A stretch of DNA of 64,000 nucleotides. Origin: JAUILH01 sp965230535. Lineage in GTDB: Bacteria; Bacteroidota; Bacteroidia; Flavobacteriales_D; JAUILH01. The translations under genes were made by a program, and so were the position numbers. The notes beneath the pieces were generated by a model. That model was not told where the DNA came from and ran no database searches. It was given only the letters and a program-made list of their open reading frames with translations. The stretch is from positions 62,001-126,000 of the forward strand of contig OZ246010.1 in the NCBI GenBank assembly GCA_965230535.1. The letters run 5' to 3'. Of the stretch, positions 51,787-60,662 are shown one piece after another; position 1 is the first letter of the stretch, and every line of letters starts with the position of its first letter.

Positions 51787-52500
51787 ATGAGACTATTGGT
51801 TGGTATATTAGTTTTGACAATCCCCTTCAGCATCCTTTCTCAGGAGTATGCTGAATTCTCAACCGACACAACTCGCTTCAGGACATACTATACTAAAGAC
51901 GGCAAACAATTACCCGATCATATATCTCAACAGGTATGGTACATAAATGGACAAAAAATGCACTACGGTTCGGGAAGCGTTCAGGTAAAAGTCAATCCCA
52001 ACAAATTAGACACCATCTTGTTTCAAGGCTACAGACGCAATTCCTTTGACACGATTATATGTAATGTTTCCGAGCCTAATAAATACAGGTTTTTCTACAA
52101 TCCCTGCTGCGGAAGGTTTAATATTCAAAATGAGTCTTCTAAGAAATTCATCCCGGGCAATGTACTGTTCAACCTGAAACATAAGAGCACAAACACCTAC
52201 CTGGGAACACTCGGTGAAACAGGAAGACTTATTGGCCACCAAAATAAAGACACTTTACATGTCGACTGCAGAAGCGCGATGAGTCCCAACGTATACAAAA
52301 TTACTTTTAAGCAAATTGACATTTGTGAGAATGACTCTGACTGTGAAGAAGGGACTTGTTTACAGAATGAAGGCGAAACCAACTGGGATTTTGGTTTTAA
52401 TACAGTGTCCAAAAAGCTGGACATCATCTTCATGCCCTTAAAATCGGAGCCAATAGAAATCGTTTACGATCAAAAAAAGGACAAAATCGAAATACGGTAA
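51787..52500 (+). CDS. Hypothetical secreted protein
   Basis: The 237-residue protein has a signal peptide (LLVGILVLTIPFSILSQE). The mature part is beta-rich with eight Cys, including CCGRF (near 102) and CENDSDCEEGTC (near 178), suggesting disulfides and a periplasmic or outer-surface location. No catalytic motif or family is recognised. It is a single gene between the clpC terminator and the ArnT-like gene on the same strand, which starts 69 bases downstream. Confidence 0.7.
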   Translation: MRLLVGILVLTIPFSILSQEYAEFSTDTTRFRTYYTKDGKQLPDHISQQVWYINGQKMHYGSGSVQVKVNPNKLDTILFQGYRRNSFDTIICNVSEPNKYRFFYNPCCGRFNIQNESSKKFIPGNVLFNLKHKSTNTYLGTLGETGRLIGHQNKDTLHVDCRSAMSPNVYKITFKQIDICENDSDCEEGTCLQNEGETNWDFGFNTVSKKLDIIFMPLKSEPIEIVYDQKKDKIEIR

Positions 52501-52544
52501 CATGACATTCTATAACATTCGAATCGACCACCCGTTTTCTTTCG

Positions 52545-52552
52545 TAAGTTTG
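52545..52552 (+). promoter_or_regulatory. Candidate -7 element of the ArnT-like gene
   Basis: TAAGTTTG fits the Bacteroidota TAnnTTTG consensus and lies 17 bases before the ATG. The -33 partner is not clear, so this is a weak call. Confidence 0.3.
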
Positions 52553-52569
52553 TCATCATTTCAAAATGG

Positions 52570-54258
52570 ATGGATATCGTTAGGAAGCACCCGGTTTATG
52601 CTGTACTATTCGGCTTAATTGCATTGGTGTATATCTTTGGTTTGTTTGGAGAAATCCTTGGATTGGATGCCACTCAATATGCATCCATTAGCATGGAAAT
52701 GTCTCAAACCAATGATTTTCTGGAAGTACATCACAGAGGTGGTGATTACCTGGACAAACCCCCACTCCATTTTTGGTTATCCGCGTTTTCATTTAAACTG
52801 TTTGGGCTGACCAATTTCGCCTATCGACTCCCCTCCTTTTTGGTGATGATTCTAGCCACCTACTCAACCTTCAGATTGGGGAAATTAATGAGCAATGCCA
52901 GTATTGGTCGTTTGGCCGCTCTAATGCTTTGCACTTCTCAAGCCATGTTCATGATCAATAATGATGTGAGAACGGATACGCTTTTAACAGGGTTTTCCGT
53001 TTTTGGCGTCTGGCAGCTATTGGCGTATGTGAGAGAAGGTCACATGAAAAACCTGATTTGGGGAAGTGTTGGATTGGCTTTGGCTATGCTGGCTAAAGGC
53101 CCAATTGGTTTAATGCTTCCGGCTTTGGCTTTGGGGACCGATTTCATTTTAAGGCGAGATTGGAAATCTTTTTTCAAACCGGGATGGCTTCTCATGTTGG
53201 TCATTATAGGCATCATTTTGACTCCCATGGTCTACGGACTCTATAACCAATGGGATTTACATCCGGAGAAGACACTGTACGGTACCGATAACATTTCTGG
53301 TGTTAAATTCTATTTCTGGGATCAGTCCTTTGGAAGGTTGACGGGCGACAATCCTTTCATCAATAAAGTACAGCCCAATCAGGTAAACGATCCCACATTT
53401 TTTATTCATACTTCCATGTGGGCCTTTTTACCATGGATTTTCCTGGCATTTGGAGGCATGTACAAGTTATTGAAACGTACTTATCAGGATAAATTTTTAT
53501 TGAAATCGAACAATGGTCTTTTACTAGGTGCGACAATCCTTCCTTTTCTGGCCTTGTCTGCTTCAGAGTATAAACTCCCTCACTACATTTTCATTACTTA
53601 CCCTTTTTTGGCGATCCTGGCCGCACAATTTGTGGAAGAAGGCGTTAAGAATCACTTAGATCCATTTTCAAGAATTACTTTAAAAGTACTCCCCATATTA
53701 TTGGGACTTGGTATCATATTTTTACTTGTATTCGCCTTTCCGGAAGACGCCTGGATTATTGCACTGGTGTTATTGGCCATTTTCGGCATTCTCTTTTACT
53801 ACAGAAATCCGGATCAGAAGTCGCTTAAGCTCATATACTGGTGCGCAGGTGCTATGATTCTGGCCAATACTTATATGAATCTCAAGTTTTATCCGGAATT
53901 GGGTAAATATCAATCCGGCAAGGAAGCTTCAGAGATTCTAATTGAGAATGATGTCAAACACAAAGACATTGTACTCTTCAAAACGCTGGCCTTTGATCTG
54001 GAATACCATCTGGGAACCACGAGCATTCCATATGCTTCAAGCAAACCTGCTATTTTTCTCGATGAGGATCCGGTTAAGTGGATATACCTTCACAATAAGG
54101 ATTTACCATATATTGAAGCCAATTGCGACATACTGGAAAAGCACGTTTTTGACACTTACCCTGTGACTAAAATCACTTTGAATTTCCTGAATGCTAAGAA
54201 ACGTGATGAGGTAGTTGAACCGTTCTACCTATTGAAGGTTGAAGCTAAGACACCTTAG
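52570..54258 (+). CDS. ArnT/PMT-like membrane glycosyltransferase
   Basis: The 562-residue polytopic protein has about twelve membrane helices. The GT-C signature lies in the first outer loop: GEILGLDATQYASISMEMSQ, then HHRGGDYLDKPPLHFWLSA, close to the 'YLDKPPL' region of ArnT-like enzymes. The C-terminal 110 residues are soluble and periplasmic. It probably transfers a sugar from undecaprenyl-phosphate to lipid A or a protein; the sugar is not known. It is convergent with a second, different member of the same superfamily with 4 bases of overlap. Confidence 0.85.
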   Translation: MDIVRKHPVYAVLFGLIALVYIFGLFGEILGLDATQYASISMEMSQTNDFLEVHHRGGDYLDKPPLHFWLSAFSFKLFGLTNFAYRLPSFLVMILATYSTFRLGKLMSNASIGRLAALMLCTSQAMFMINNDVRTDTLLTGFSVFGVWQLLAYVREGHMKNLIWGSVGLALAMLAKGPIGLMLPALALGTDFILRRDWKSFFKPGWLLMLVIIGIILTPMVYGLYNQWDLHPEKTLYGTDNISGVKFYFWDQSFGRLTGDNPFINKVQPNQVNDPTFFIHTSMWAFLPWIFLAFGGMYKLLKRTYQDKFLLKSNNGLLLGATILPFLALSASEYKLPHYIFITYPFLAILAAQFVEEGVKNHLDPFSRITLKVLPILLGLGIIFLLVFAFPEDAWIIALVLLAIFGILFYYRNPDQKSLKLIYWCAGAMILANTYMNLKFYPELGKYQSGKEASEILIENDVKHKDIVLFKTLAFDLEYHLGTTSIPYASSKPAIFLDEDPVKWIYLHNKDLPYIEANCDILEKHVFDTYPVTKITLNFLNAKKRDEVVEPFYLLKVEAKTP

Positions 54259-55658
54259 TTTGCTCTGTGGATCAATTGAAGTTTCTCAGTTGGCAAATCT
54301 ACCAGTTCATACCCTTCTACAATAGCCTCTCCTTTCATTTGAACGATAAACGGATGGTCTTTCTTAGATCTGTACAATTCCAATTGATAATATCTTGGAA
54401 AATATGCCAGTATCATCCACATTGCCCCTGTTTTTGTTGTCATGGAAACTGAAGATCCTTCGGGAATATGCTCACCGATTAACTCCGCATCATGCACAAA
54501 TTCCTTATCTCTTCTATACTTTCCGTCGTTATTAACTGTCAAAACGATTCCCAGCACCAACACGGCAGAAGCCAAAGACAACATCACAGGTTTCCATAAG
54601 CGTTTTTCCACGAGAGACTTCAAATCTGTAGACACATGAGCTACGAGTAAACATGATACGGACAAAGCAAAATACGGCATACTTGGCGCAATGTAGAACA
54701 TCAACTGCTTAGGCGAGATCATAATTGGCAAACTCGCAGAAAGACCCAGCAACAAAAAGAAAAGTGCGTGCCTTTGGTTAGCTTTTGGAATTGCAGACCA
54801 CTTCTTAATTCTTGTAAAGAAATAGATCAGAAGCAAACCTATCATAGGCAGTATTTCCATGAATAAACGTTCCAGAATGTAAGTTCGTCTCACAACCACT
54901 GCCTCCCCTTTCAAACTTGGCTGTACCTGCTTGTCAATATAGGTCTCTATGCTCTCTTTTGCCTGAGGAATCAACAACACAAGTAACACACAGACCAACC
55001 CAAGCATAGCGGTAAGAATGGTCGTTTTTTTAATTCCGTCGAGATATTGTTTCTCCACCAGGCTATAAATGAACGGCACACCAAGCGGGAACAAAGCCAC
55101 AGGTCCTTTGGTTAAAAAACCGGCTAATAAGCATACTGCTGCCAGGAAATACCACAAAAGTGATTTTGTTAACTCTGCCCGACCAGCTTTCAGCAGTGCA
55201 TAGACAGCTAACAAGCAAGTTACCGTAACGGTATTTTCAAGCATGTTGTTTGTGTAACACCAAAACACCACCGGAACTGTGATCCACAGTAATCTTGGCA
55301 GGAAATTTAACTCATCTCGTTCCTTGTAAAACAACCTCCAGATTTTCCCAATCAGGATGAAGGCAAAAATTGCCATGGAAAACGAAAATAACCTGTCCGT
55401 ATACAAGCTGCTTCCAAAAATATCATGGTATAAAGACTGGAGTCCGAATGCCAAAGGCGGATGCTGGTGAAAAGGTGAATAGATATCTCCGGTCCAATGT
55501 GGAAACCAGAAACTTCCTTTTCCAATATGTAAATTGTGTGCAATGGCCGAATAAATCTCGCCATCCATAAAAAGTCCCTTCTGAATAAGAGAAGGTGCTA
55601 CAAGCAGAAACATTAAACTAAAGACAAAATAATTTAATATCGTTTTCTGCTGTTTCAC
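54255..55658 (-). CDS. ArnT/PMT-like membrane glycosyltransferase
   Basis: The 467-residue polytopic protein has about eleven membrane helices. The catalytic loop has KGLFMDGEIYSAIAHNLHIG with the acidic pair, and FHQHPPLAFGLQSLYHDIFG, the HPPL equivalent of KPPL. The C-terminal soluble segment is short. It is a distant paralogue of the facing gene rather than a recent duplicate, as the sequences share only the family motifs. It is immediately downstream of typA on the minus strand (7 bases) and so is probably cotranscribed with it. Confidence 0.83.
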   Translation of the reverse strand: MKQQKTILNYFVFSLMFLLVAPSLIQKGLFMDGEIYSAIAHNLHIGKGSFWFPHWTGDIYSPFHQHPPLAFGLQSLYHDIFGSSLYTDRLFSFSMAIFAFILIGKIWRLFYKERDELNFLPRLLWITVPVVFWCYTNNMLENTVTVTCLLAVYALLKAGRAELTKSLLWYFLAAVCLLAGFLTKGPVALFPLGVPFIYSLVEKQYLDGIKKTTILTAMLGLVCVLLVLLIPQAKESIETYIDKQVQPSLKGEAVVVRRTYILERLFMEILPMIGLLLIYFFTRIKKWSAIPKANQRHALFFLLLGLSASLPIMISPKQLMFYIAPSMPYFALSVSCLLVAHVSTDLKSLVEKRLWKPVMLSLASAVLVLGIVLTVNNDGKYRRDKEFVHDAELIGEHIPEGSSVSMTTKTGAMWMILAYFPRYYQLELYRSKKDHPFIVQMKGEAIVEGYELVDLPTEKLQLIHRAN

Positions 55659-55665
55659 AAGAGAT

Positions 55666-57429
55666 CTAGGAGATTTTACGCATTCTTAAACTTTCCGGCG
55701 TCACCTCAAGGTACTCATCTTCTCTGATATACTCCATAGATTCTTCCAAAGAAAAATTCACTTTTGGAGCAATCTTAGCACTTTCATCTGAACCAGACTT
55801 ACGCATATTGGTCAACTTCTTACCTTTTACAATGTTTACCTCCAGGGTGTTTTCTCTGGCATTTTCACCAACTACCTGTCCCACATAGATCTGCTCTCCC
55901 GGATCAACAAAAAAGCGCCCTCTGTCCTGAAGTTTGTTGATGGCAAACTCTGTAGTCTGACCTGCTTCCATAGAAACCAAAGCACCTTTTAATCTTGGGG
56001 CAAGTTCTCCTTTATATTGCTCGTAAGCTCTGAATCTATGTGTAATTACTGCTGTTCCGGCTGTGGCTGTTAGCAGGTTGTTTCTCAATCCAATCAAACC
56101 TCTGGACGGGATATCAAACTCTAAATGTTGTAAATCTCCTTTAGGCTCCATCACCATCATGTCGCCCTTACGCTGCGTTACCAATTCTATGGCTTTTCCT
56201 GCGTACTGCTCGGGCACATCTATTACCAATGTTTCGTATGGCTCACACTGAACACCATCAATTTCTTTTATGATCACCTGAGGTTTACCAACCTGAAGCT
56301 CGTAGCCTTCACGTCTCATGGTTTCGATCAAAACTGACAAGTGAAGAATTCCTCTTCCGAAAACGTTGAATTTGTCTTCCGTATCGGTCTCTTCTACTCT
56401 CAATGCCAAATTCTTCTCAGTCTCCTTAAATAATCGGTCTCTCAAGTGTCTTGAAGTCACAAACTTTCCTTCTTTACCGAAGAAAGGAGAATTGTTAATG
56501 GTAAACAACATACTCATTGTAGGGTCGTCTACCGCAATACGCTTCATGGCTTCCGGATTCTCAAGATCAGTGATGGTATCTCCAATATCAAATTCGTCCA
56601 AACCAACAACCGCACAAATATCTCCGGATCTTACTTTAGATGTTTTTTCTTTACCTAAACCAACGAAAACATTCAATTCTTTTACACGAACTTTCTTCAT
56701 GCTACCGTCTGCACGACAGATCATGTAGTCTTTGTTCTCTTCAAGATCTCCTCTGTATACTCTTCCGATGGCAATACGACCAACAAAACTTGAGTAATCC
56801 AAAGAAGTAATCTGCATTTGTGGTGAGCCTTCTCTGTATGGCGCTTCAGGAATCACATCTATGATGGTATCCATTAGCGGTAAAATGTTGTCTGTTGGTT
56901 GTTTCCAGTCCTTGCTCATCCAACCTTGCTTAGAAGAACCGTAAATAGTTGTGAAATCTAATTGCTCCTCTGTTGCATCCAAATTAAACATCAAATCAAA
57001 TACCTGCTCCTGAACCAAATCCGGTGTACAGTTTTCCTTATCCACTTTATTGACAACCACAATTGGCTTTAAGCCCAATTCAATAGCTTTCCCTAAAACG
57101 AATCTTGTTTGAGGCATAGCACCTTCGAAGGCATCTACCAACAAAAGCACACCATCTGCCATTTTCAATACACGTTCTACCTCTCCTCCAAAGTCGGCGT
57201 GACCAGGAGTATCGATGATATTGATCTTGACACCTTTATAATTAACGGACACGTTTTTAGACAAGATGGTAATCCCTCTTTCTCTTTCCAGATCGTTGTT
57301 ATCCAGAATCAAATCTCCGGTTTCTTTCCTTTCATCCATGATCTTACTTTCATGAATGATCTTATCTACTAAGGTGGTTTTGCCATGATCAACGTGGGCA
57401 ATGATGGCGATATTTCTTATTGACTGCAT
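55666..57429 (-). CDS. typA: Ribosome-associated GTPase TypA/BipA
   Basis: ATG 57429 (MQSIRNIAIIAHVDHGKTTL) gives 587 residues. This is a translational GTPase of the EF-G type with P-loop AHVDHGKTTLVD (12-23), effector region RERGITILSKNVSV (near 50), DTPGHADFGGEVERVL (near 74) and NKVDKENC (near 128). Then come domain II, an EF-G-like domain V, and the BipA-specific C-terminal domain with LPSRGLIGLR-like SRGLIGLRNNLL and MRKSGSDESAKIAP. It binds ribosomes and supports growth under cold and other stress. The ArnT-like gene follows after 7 bases on the same strand. Confidence 0.96.
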   Translation of the reverse strand: MQSIRNIAIIAHVDHGKTTLVDKIIHESKIMDERKETGDLILDNNDLERERGITILSKNVSVNYKGVKINIIDTPGHADFGGEVERVLKMADGVLLLVDAFEGAMPQTRFVLGKAIELGLKPIVVVNKVDKENCTPDLVQEQVFDLMFNLDATEEQLDFTTIYGSSKQGWMSKDWKQPTDNILPLMDTIIDVIPEAPYREGSPQMQITSLDYSSFVGRIAIGRVYRGDLEENKDYMICRADGSMKKVRVKELNVFVGLGKEKTSKVRSGDICAVVGLDEFDIGDTITDLENPEAMKRIAVDDPTMSMLFTINNSPFFGKEGKFVTSRHLRDRLFKETEKNLALRVEETDTEDKFNVFGRGILHLSVLIETMRREGYELQVGKPQVIIKEIDGVQCEPYETLVIDVPEQYAGKAIELVTQRKGDMMVMEPKGDLQHLEFDIPSRGLIGLRNNLLTATAGTAVITHRFRAYEQYKGELAPRLKGALVSMEAGQTTEFAINKLQDRGRFFVDPGEQIYVGQVVGENARENTLEVNIVKGKKLTNMRKSGSDESAKIAPKVNFSLEESMEYIREDEYLEVTPESLRMRKIS

Positions 57430-57541
57430 ATCTAATTTTGAAGCTGCAAAAGTAATAGCCTTTTTCCGGGTAATCACATTATTCTTAGAATATCTTTCAA
57501 AAATCAATGGTTTATTACTTGAATAATCTTATTTTGTATGT

Positions 57542-58291
57542 ATGCCATCCTTACTTGAGTTAACTCCGGCTGAGTTTTACATCTTAGCAGCTGCCCCCGA
57601 CACTTTCATTGATCGGGCAGTGATGCTTACCATGAAAGACCTGAGCTTAAAGGATGTCATAGATATTCGGGTTGAATCAAGTATCGGGCGTTCTAACAGG
57701 GCCAGAACCGTAGTTAATGTTTATCCCTTTTCACAATTCAAATCATACAGGCCAATTGGTGCTGAGCGGATTTTCCTGAATCCCTTTGCAGGTGGAACGC
57801 GGTCGCTCACCTTGTACAGTTACTTAAGAAATATCTACACCAACATTCCTGATGAACCATTGTATGGAAGAGAATTGAGAAGCAGGCAATTACTCACTTA
57901 TTTCAGGGCCATTAATTGGTCGTGGTACAAACTCTCCCCCAAGCTCAATAAAAAAGGATTGCTTCTTAAGAAGAGTCTTTATCTGGAATTGAATAACAGG
58001 ATAGATGAACTCACAGAATCATTGGTACACGAGCCTTCCAACGCCTATGAGCAAATGAAAGACCTGAACGGATTTATCTATTTCGCGAGTAGTGAACGGA
58101 TGAATAAACTCAATACGGTCCTGGCTCAAAACCATGAAAAGATTAAAAATGCGGGGTATTCAAAAGCCATTTACGAATGGTTTCTGGAAATGGAGAAAAT
58201 CAAAGATTTCGATGGTTACTTCCACAAAGCTGTTAAAGGATTGAATAAAATAAGTCCGGCAAGAGCCAGTAGAAGGTGGTCCAGATTCTAA
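57542..58291 (+). CDS. Hypothetical protein, no recognised family
   Basis: The 249-residue, mostly alpha-helical, soluble protein begins LLELTPAEFYILAAAPDTFI and continues with AVMLTMKDLSLKDVIDIRV. That opening is loosely like a winged-helix or GPP34-type helical module, but I cannot assign it. It has no signal peptide or membrane helix. It is a single gene facing the ChaN-like gene, with which it overlaps by 4 bases, and is divergent from typA. Confidence 0.65.
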   Translation: MPSLLELTPAEFYILAAAPDTFIDRAVMLTMKDLSLKDVIDIRVESSIGRSNRARTVVNVYPFSQFKSYRPIGAERIFLNPFAGGTRSLTLYSYLRNIYTNIPDEPLYGRELRSRQLLTYFRAINWSWYKLSPKLNKKGLLLKKSLYLELNNRIDELTESLVHEPSNAYEQMKDLNGFIYFASSERMNKLNTVLAQNHEKIKNAGYSKAIYEWFLEMEKIKDFDGYFHKAVKGLNKISPARASRRWSRF

Positions 58292-59169
58292 TGAGTTGAC
58301 GTCATATCCGAATTCACAACCAACACATAATTGGCTCTGTCGTAGTTGCCATCGTATAACTCACTTACATCATCCTGAAGTACAGTTGAAATCGTGACGA
58401 TCTTCAAATCCTTATTGGCTTTTTTCAACCACCAAACAATCCCTTCCTGATTATCTGAGTGATACGCACCATTAAAGTGGATAAATGCTCCATTCTTCTT
58501 AAGGTTCTTCAAAATAAAATGAGCCATGGTTGCATCTTTTAAAGCTTGTGCTTTGGGCAGGTTTTCACCTCCATGACCTCCACTCATTTCCAACATGTCT
58601 TTATAACATTTCACTTCAGGATCGTAATCTATCGGCAATGGCGCCATGTAGCTTTTCGCCTCATCAGACAAGCTGTCCAATCCTTCTAATCCCTTTTTAA
58701 ACACAAAAGACGCGTACCTTCTGGGTACATTGGTCGCCACAAAATTCAAGCCTTTTTCCTTAGAGAATTCAACCAAAGGTTTGTAATCCGTTTCGTAGTT
58801 CTTCCACAAGCGCATTTCATTCAAAAAATTCTTCTCGGAGATTTTCCCCTGTAGATATTCGTCCAGAATCAGCTGATTATCGGCTTCAAACATTTCTGCC
58901 CCCAACACCAAACGCTTCTTCTTGTTTTCGTACATAGCTTTGGTAACCTGGAGTTCTATCCAATGACTTATGGGGTTGTCGTGAAGCTCTCCGATAAACA
59001 CCACATCTGCTTCATAAACATCCTTGAGCATTTTGGAAAAACTAATCTTCTTTCCATCTCCTTTATAAATCAAATATGCCGGAAAATCATTCTCTGCAGG
59101 AGGTGCAGATCTAAATGAGGCTAACAACATCATCAACAACAACCCAATTGCTAAGCCAAATGTTCTCAT
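58288..59169 (-). CDS. ChaN-family secreted protein (haem-binding uptake-like)
   Basis: ATG 59169 gives 293 residues with a signal peptide (TFGLAIGLLLMMLLASFRSA). The domain matches ChaN/Tiki-like haem-binding proteins: VVFIGELHDNPISHWIELQV (near 55), RLVLGAEMFEADNQLILDEYL (near 85), VATNVPRRYASFVFK (near 140) and FIHFNGAYHSDNQEGIVWWL (near 235). ChaN in Campylobacter is an iron-regulated haem-binding lipoprotein; here no lipobox Cys is obvious. Haem or iron handling is inferred from the family. It overlaps the convergent gene by 4 bases. Confidence 0.85.
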   Translation of the reverse strand: MRTFGLAIGLLLMMLLASFRSAPPAENDFPAYLIYKGDGKKISFSKMLKDVYEADVVFIGELHDNPISHWIELQVTKAMYENKKKRLVLGAEMFEADNQLILDEYLQGKISEKNFLNEMRLWKNYETDYKPLVEFSKEKGLNFVATNVPRRYASFVFKKGLEGLDSLSDEAKSYMAPLPIDYDPEVKCYKDMLEMSGGHGGENLPKAQALKDATMAHFILKNLKKNGAFIHFNGAYHSDNQEGIVWWLKKANKDLKIVTISTVLQDDVSELYDGNYDRANYVLVVNSDMTSTH

Positions 59170-59215
59170 AATGGACAAAAATACATAAATTACCGTCAAA
59201 TTCTAAGATAGTACT

Positions 59216-60625
59216 ATGAAACGTGGAATAATACTTTTATTTACCTGCTTTGTATTGAGGTTCATGGGATCAGCTTGTGGCTGGGACTGGGACACTATTC
59301 AAATGGAAAAGAGAGAATTCCCCGAAATTCATGAGTTGATCGCGGGTAAATTCTTAAGACATTCTCAGGCATTTTACTATTGGAGAATTAAGGACAGAAC
59401 ACTGGACCTTGAGACCTATCCGGATAGTTTGGCTTTGTATGATGATTTGGCCTGGGCGCATGACAAAATCGGAGACCACGAAACAGCCATTAAAATCATG
59501 CTGGAAAAGGAAGCCAAATCTCCGGGACTATATGAAACTTATGCCAATCTGGGAACTTCCTACATCCATAACAGAGAATTTGAAAAGGGACTAGAGTACA
59601 TTGAAAAAGCCATTGAAATAAACCCGGAAGCTCATTTTGGCCGTGAGATCTATCAAAAATTCGTGGTTGAGTACATTATCAGCAAGCAGGATAGTACAGG
59701 TAATTTCAGCTTACCATTATCTACCGGAGATGAACCTGATTTCTACAATTTCCTGAAAGACGGCATCTCCCTGATGATGAGAACCGGCAGTACCAGAAGT
59801 GCAGAAATAGCCAAAGCTGTGAAAGGAATAGCTGGCATGATGAAATTTGGCAATTATGATTCCCCAGTTTTACTGGAGTGTCTGGGGGATTTATTATATG
59901 CTGCCAATAGTGGCGTGGATCCCGGAGCAGGGCATTTGGCGTCCAGAGCTTATCTAAAAGCTGCTTTGGGCATAAAAGACAAAGCCATTTCAGACATCTA
60001 TAGAGAAAAAGCAAGACAGAGCCTAGAACGTCAATGGTCACCCCATGAGATGAGAAGGGATGGTAATGATGAAGTTCGATTGGAACATCCCGTTTACAGT
60101 CTTAAAAAGCTCGAACAATTATTAAAAGTAGAAATTCAGTCTGCCAATATTTGGTTTGAAGAGATTGAAGCCCAAGAATTGAAATGGATTGAGGCAAAAG
60201 TTAATGTGGACTCTGCTTTTGCTGCCGTGTATTATGAGGCTCCAGAGCAAAAGATTTTGAATCAATACAATAAAATGGAGGCCAAACCAGGACAGGAAGT
60301 TGATCCCACAAGACATGTTGATGAAGAATATTGGCTCAATCACCAACTTGAAAATCCGGAGAACATTACAGGTATACACGACCACAGAACTCTCTCTGAT
60401 TCTTTAAAACAAGCTATAGATGCTCTTTACGCAGAAGAATTTGCACAATTTAACGCTGAGCCGGAAGTAGCAGACTCCAGTAGTACAGAGCAAGTTGAAG
60501 AACCGGCTAAAAAAGAGAAAAAAGAAGATGAGAAGGAATTTCCATGGAATCTTGTTTTAGCTGTTATGGGCGTTGGGATTGGTTTAACCGTTTACGCTTT
60601 GATGAAAAGAAGAAATTCTAACTAA
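59216..60625 (+). CDS. TPR protein with C-terminal membrane anchor
   Basis: The 469-residue protein has an N-terminal signal-like segment (GIILLFTCFVLRFMGSACG) with a Cys that could be lipidated, although the lipobox is poor. TPR-like helices run from about 70 to 150 (SLALYDDLAWAHDKIGDHET, LYETYANLGTSYIHNREFEK). The rest is helical and acidic, and a membrane helix closes the chain (about 442-462, FPWNLVLAVMGVGIGLTVYAL). No catalytic motif is seen. It is upstream of the nhaC-like gene by 37 bases on the same strand. Confidence 0.75.
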   Translation: MKRGIILLFTCFVLRFMGSACGWDWDTIQMEKREFPEIHELIAGKFLRHSQAFYYWRIKDRTLDLETYPDSLALYDDLAWAHDKIGDHETAIKIMLEKEAKSPGLYETYANLGTSYIHNREFEKGLEYIEKAIEINPEAHFGREIYQKFVVEYIISKQDSTGNFSLPLSTGDEPDFYNFLKDGISLMMRTGSTRSAEIAKAVKGIAGMMKFGNYDSPVLLECLGDLLYAANSGVDPGAGHLASRAYLKAALGIKDKAISDIYREKARQSLERQWSPHEMRRDGNDEVRLEHPVYSLKKLEQLLKVEIQSANIWFEEIEAQELKWIEAKVNVDSAFAAVYYEAPEQKILNQYNKMEAKPGQEVDPTRHVDEEYWLNHQLENPENITGIHDHRTLSDSLKQAIDALYAEEFAQFNAEPEVADSSSTEQVEEPAKKEKKEDEKEFPWNLVLAVMGVGIGLTVYALMKRRNSN

Positions 60626-60662
60626 AGCATAACGAATTGTTATATTTAGGCAAAATTTAAAG

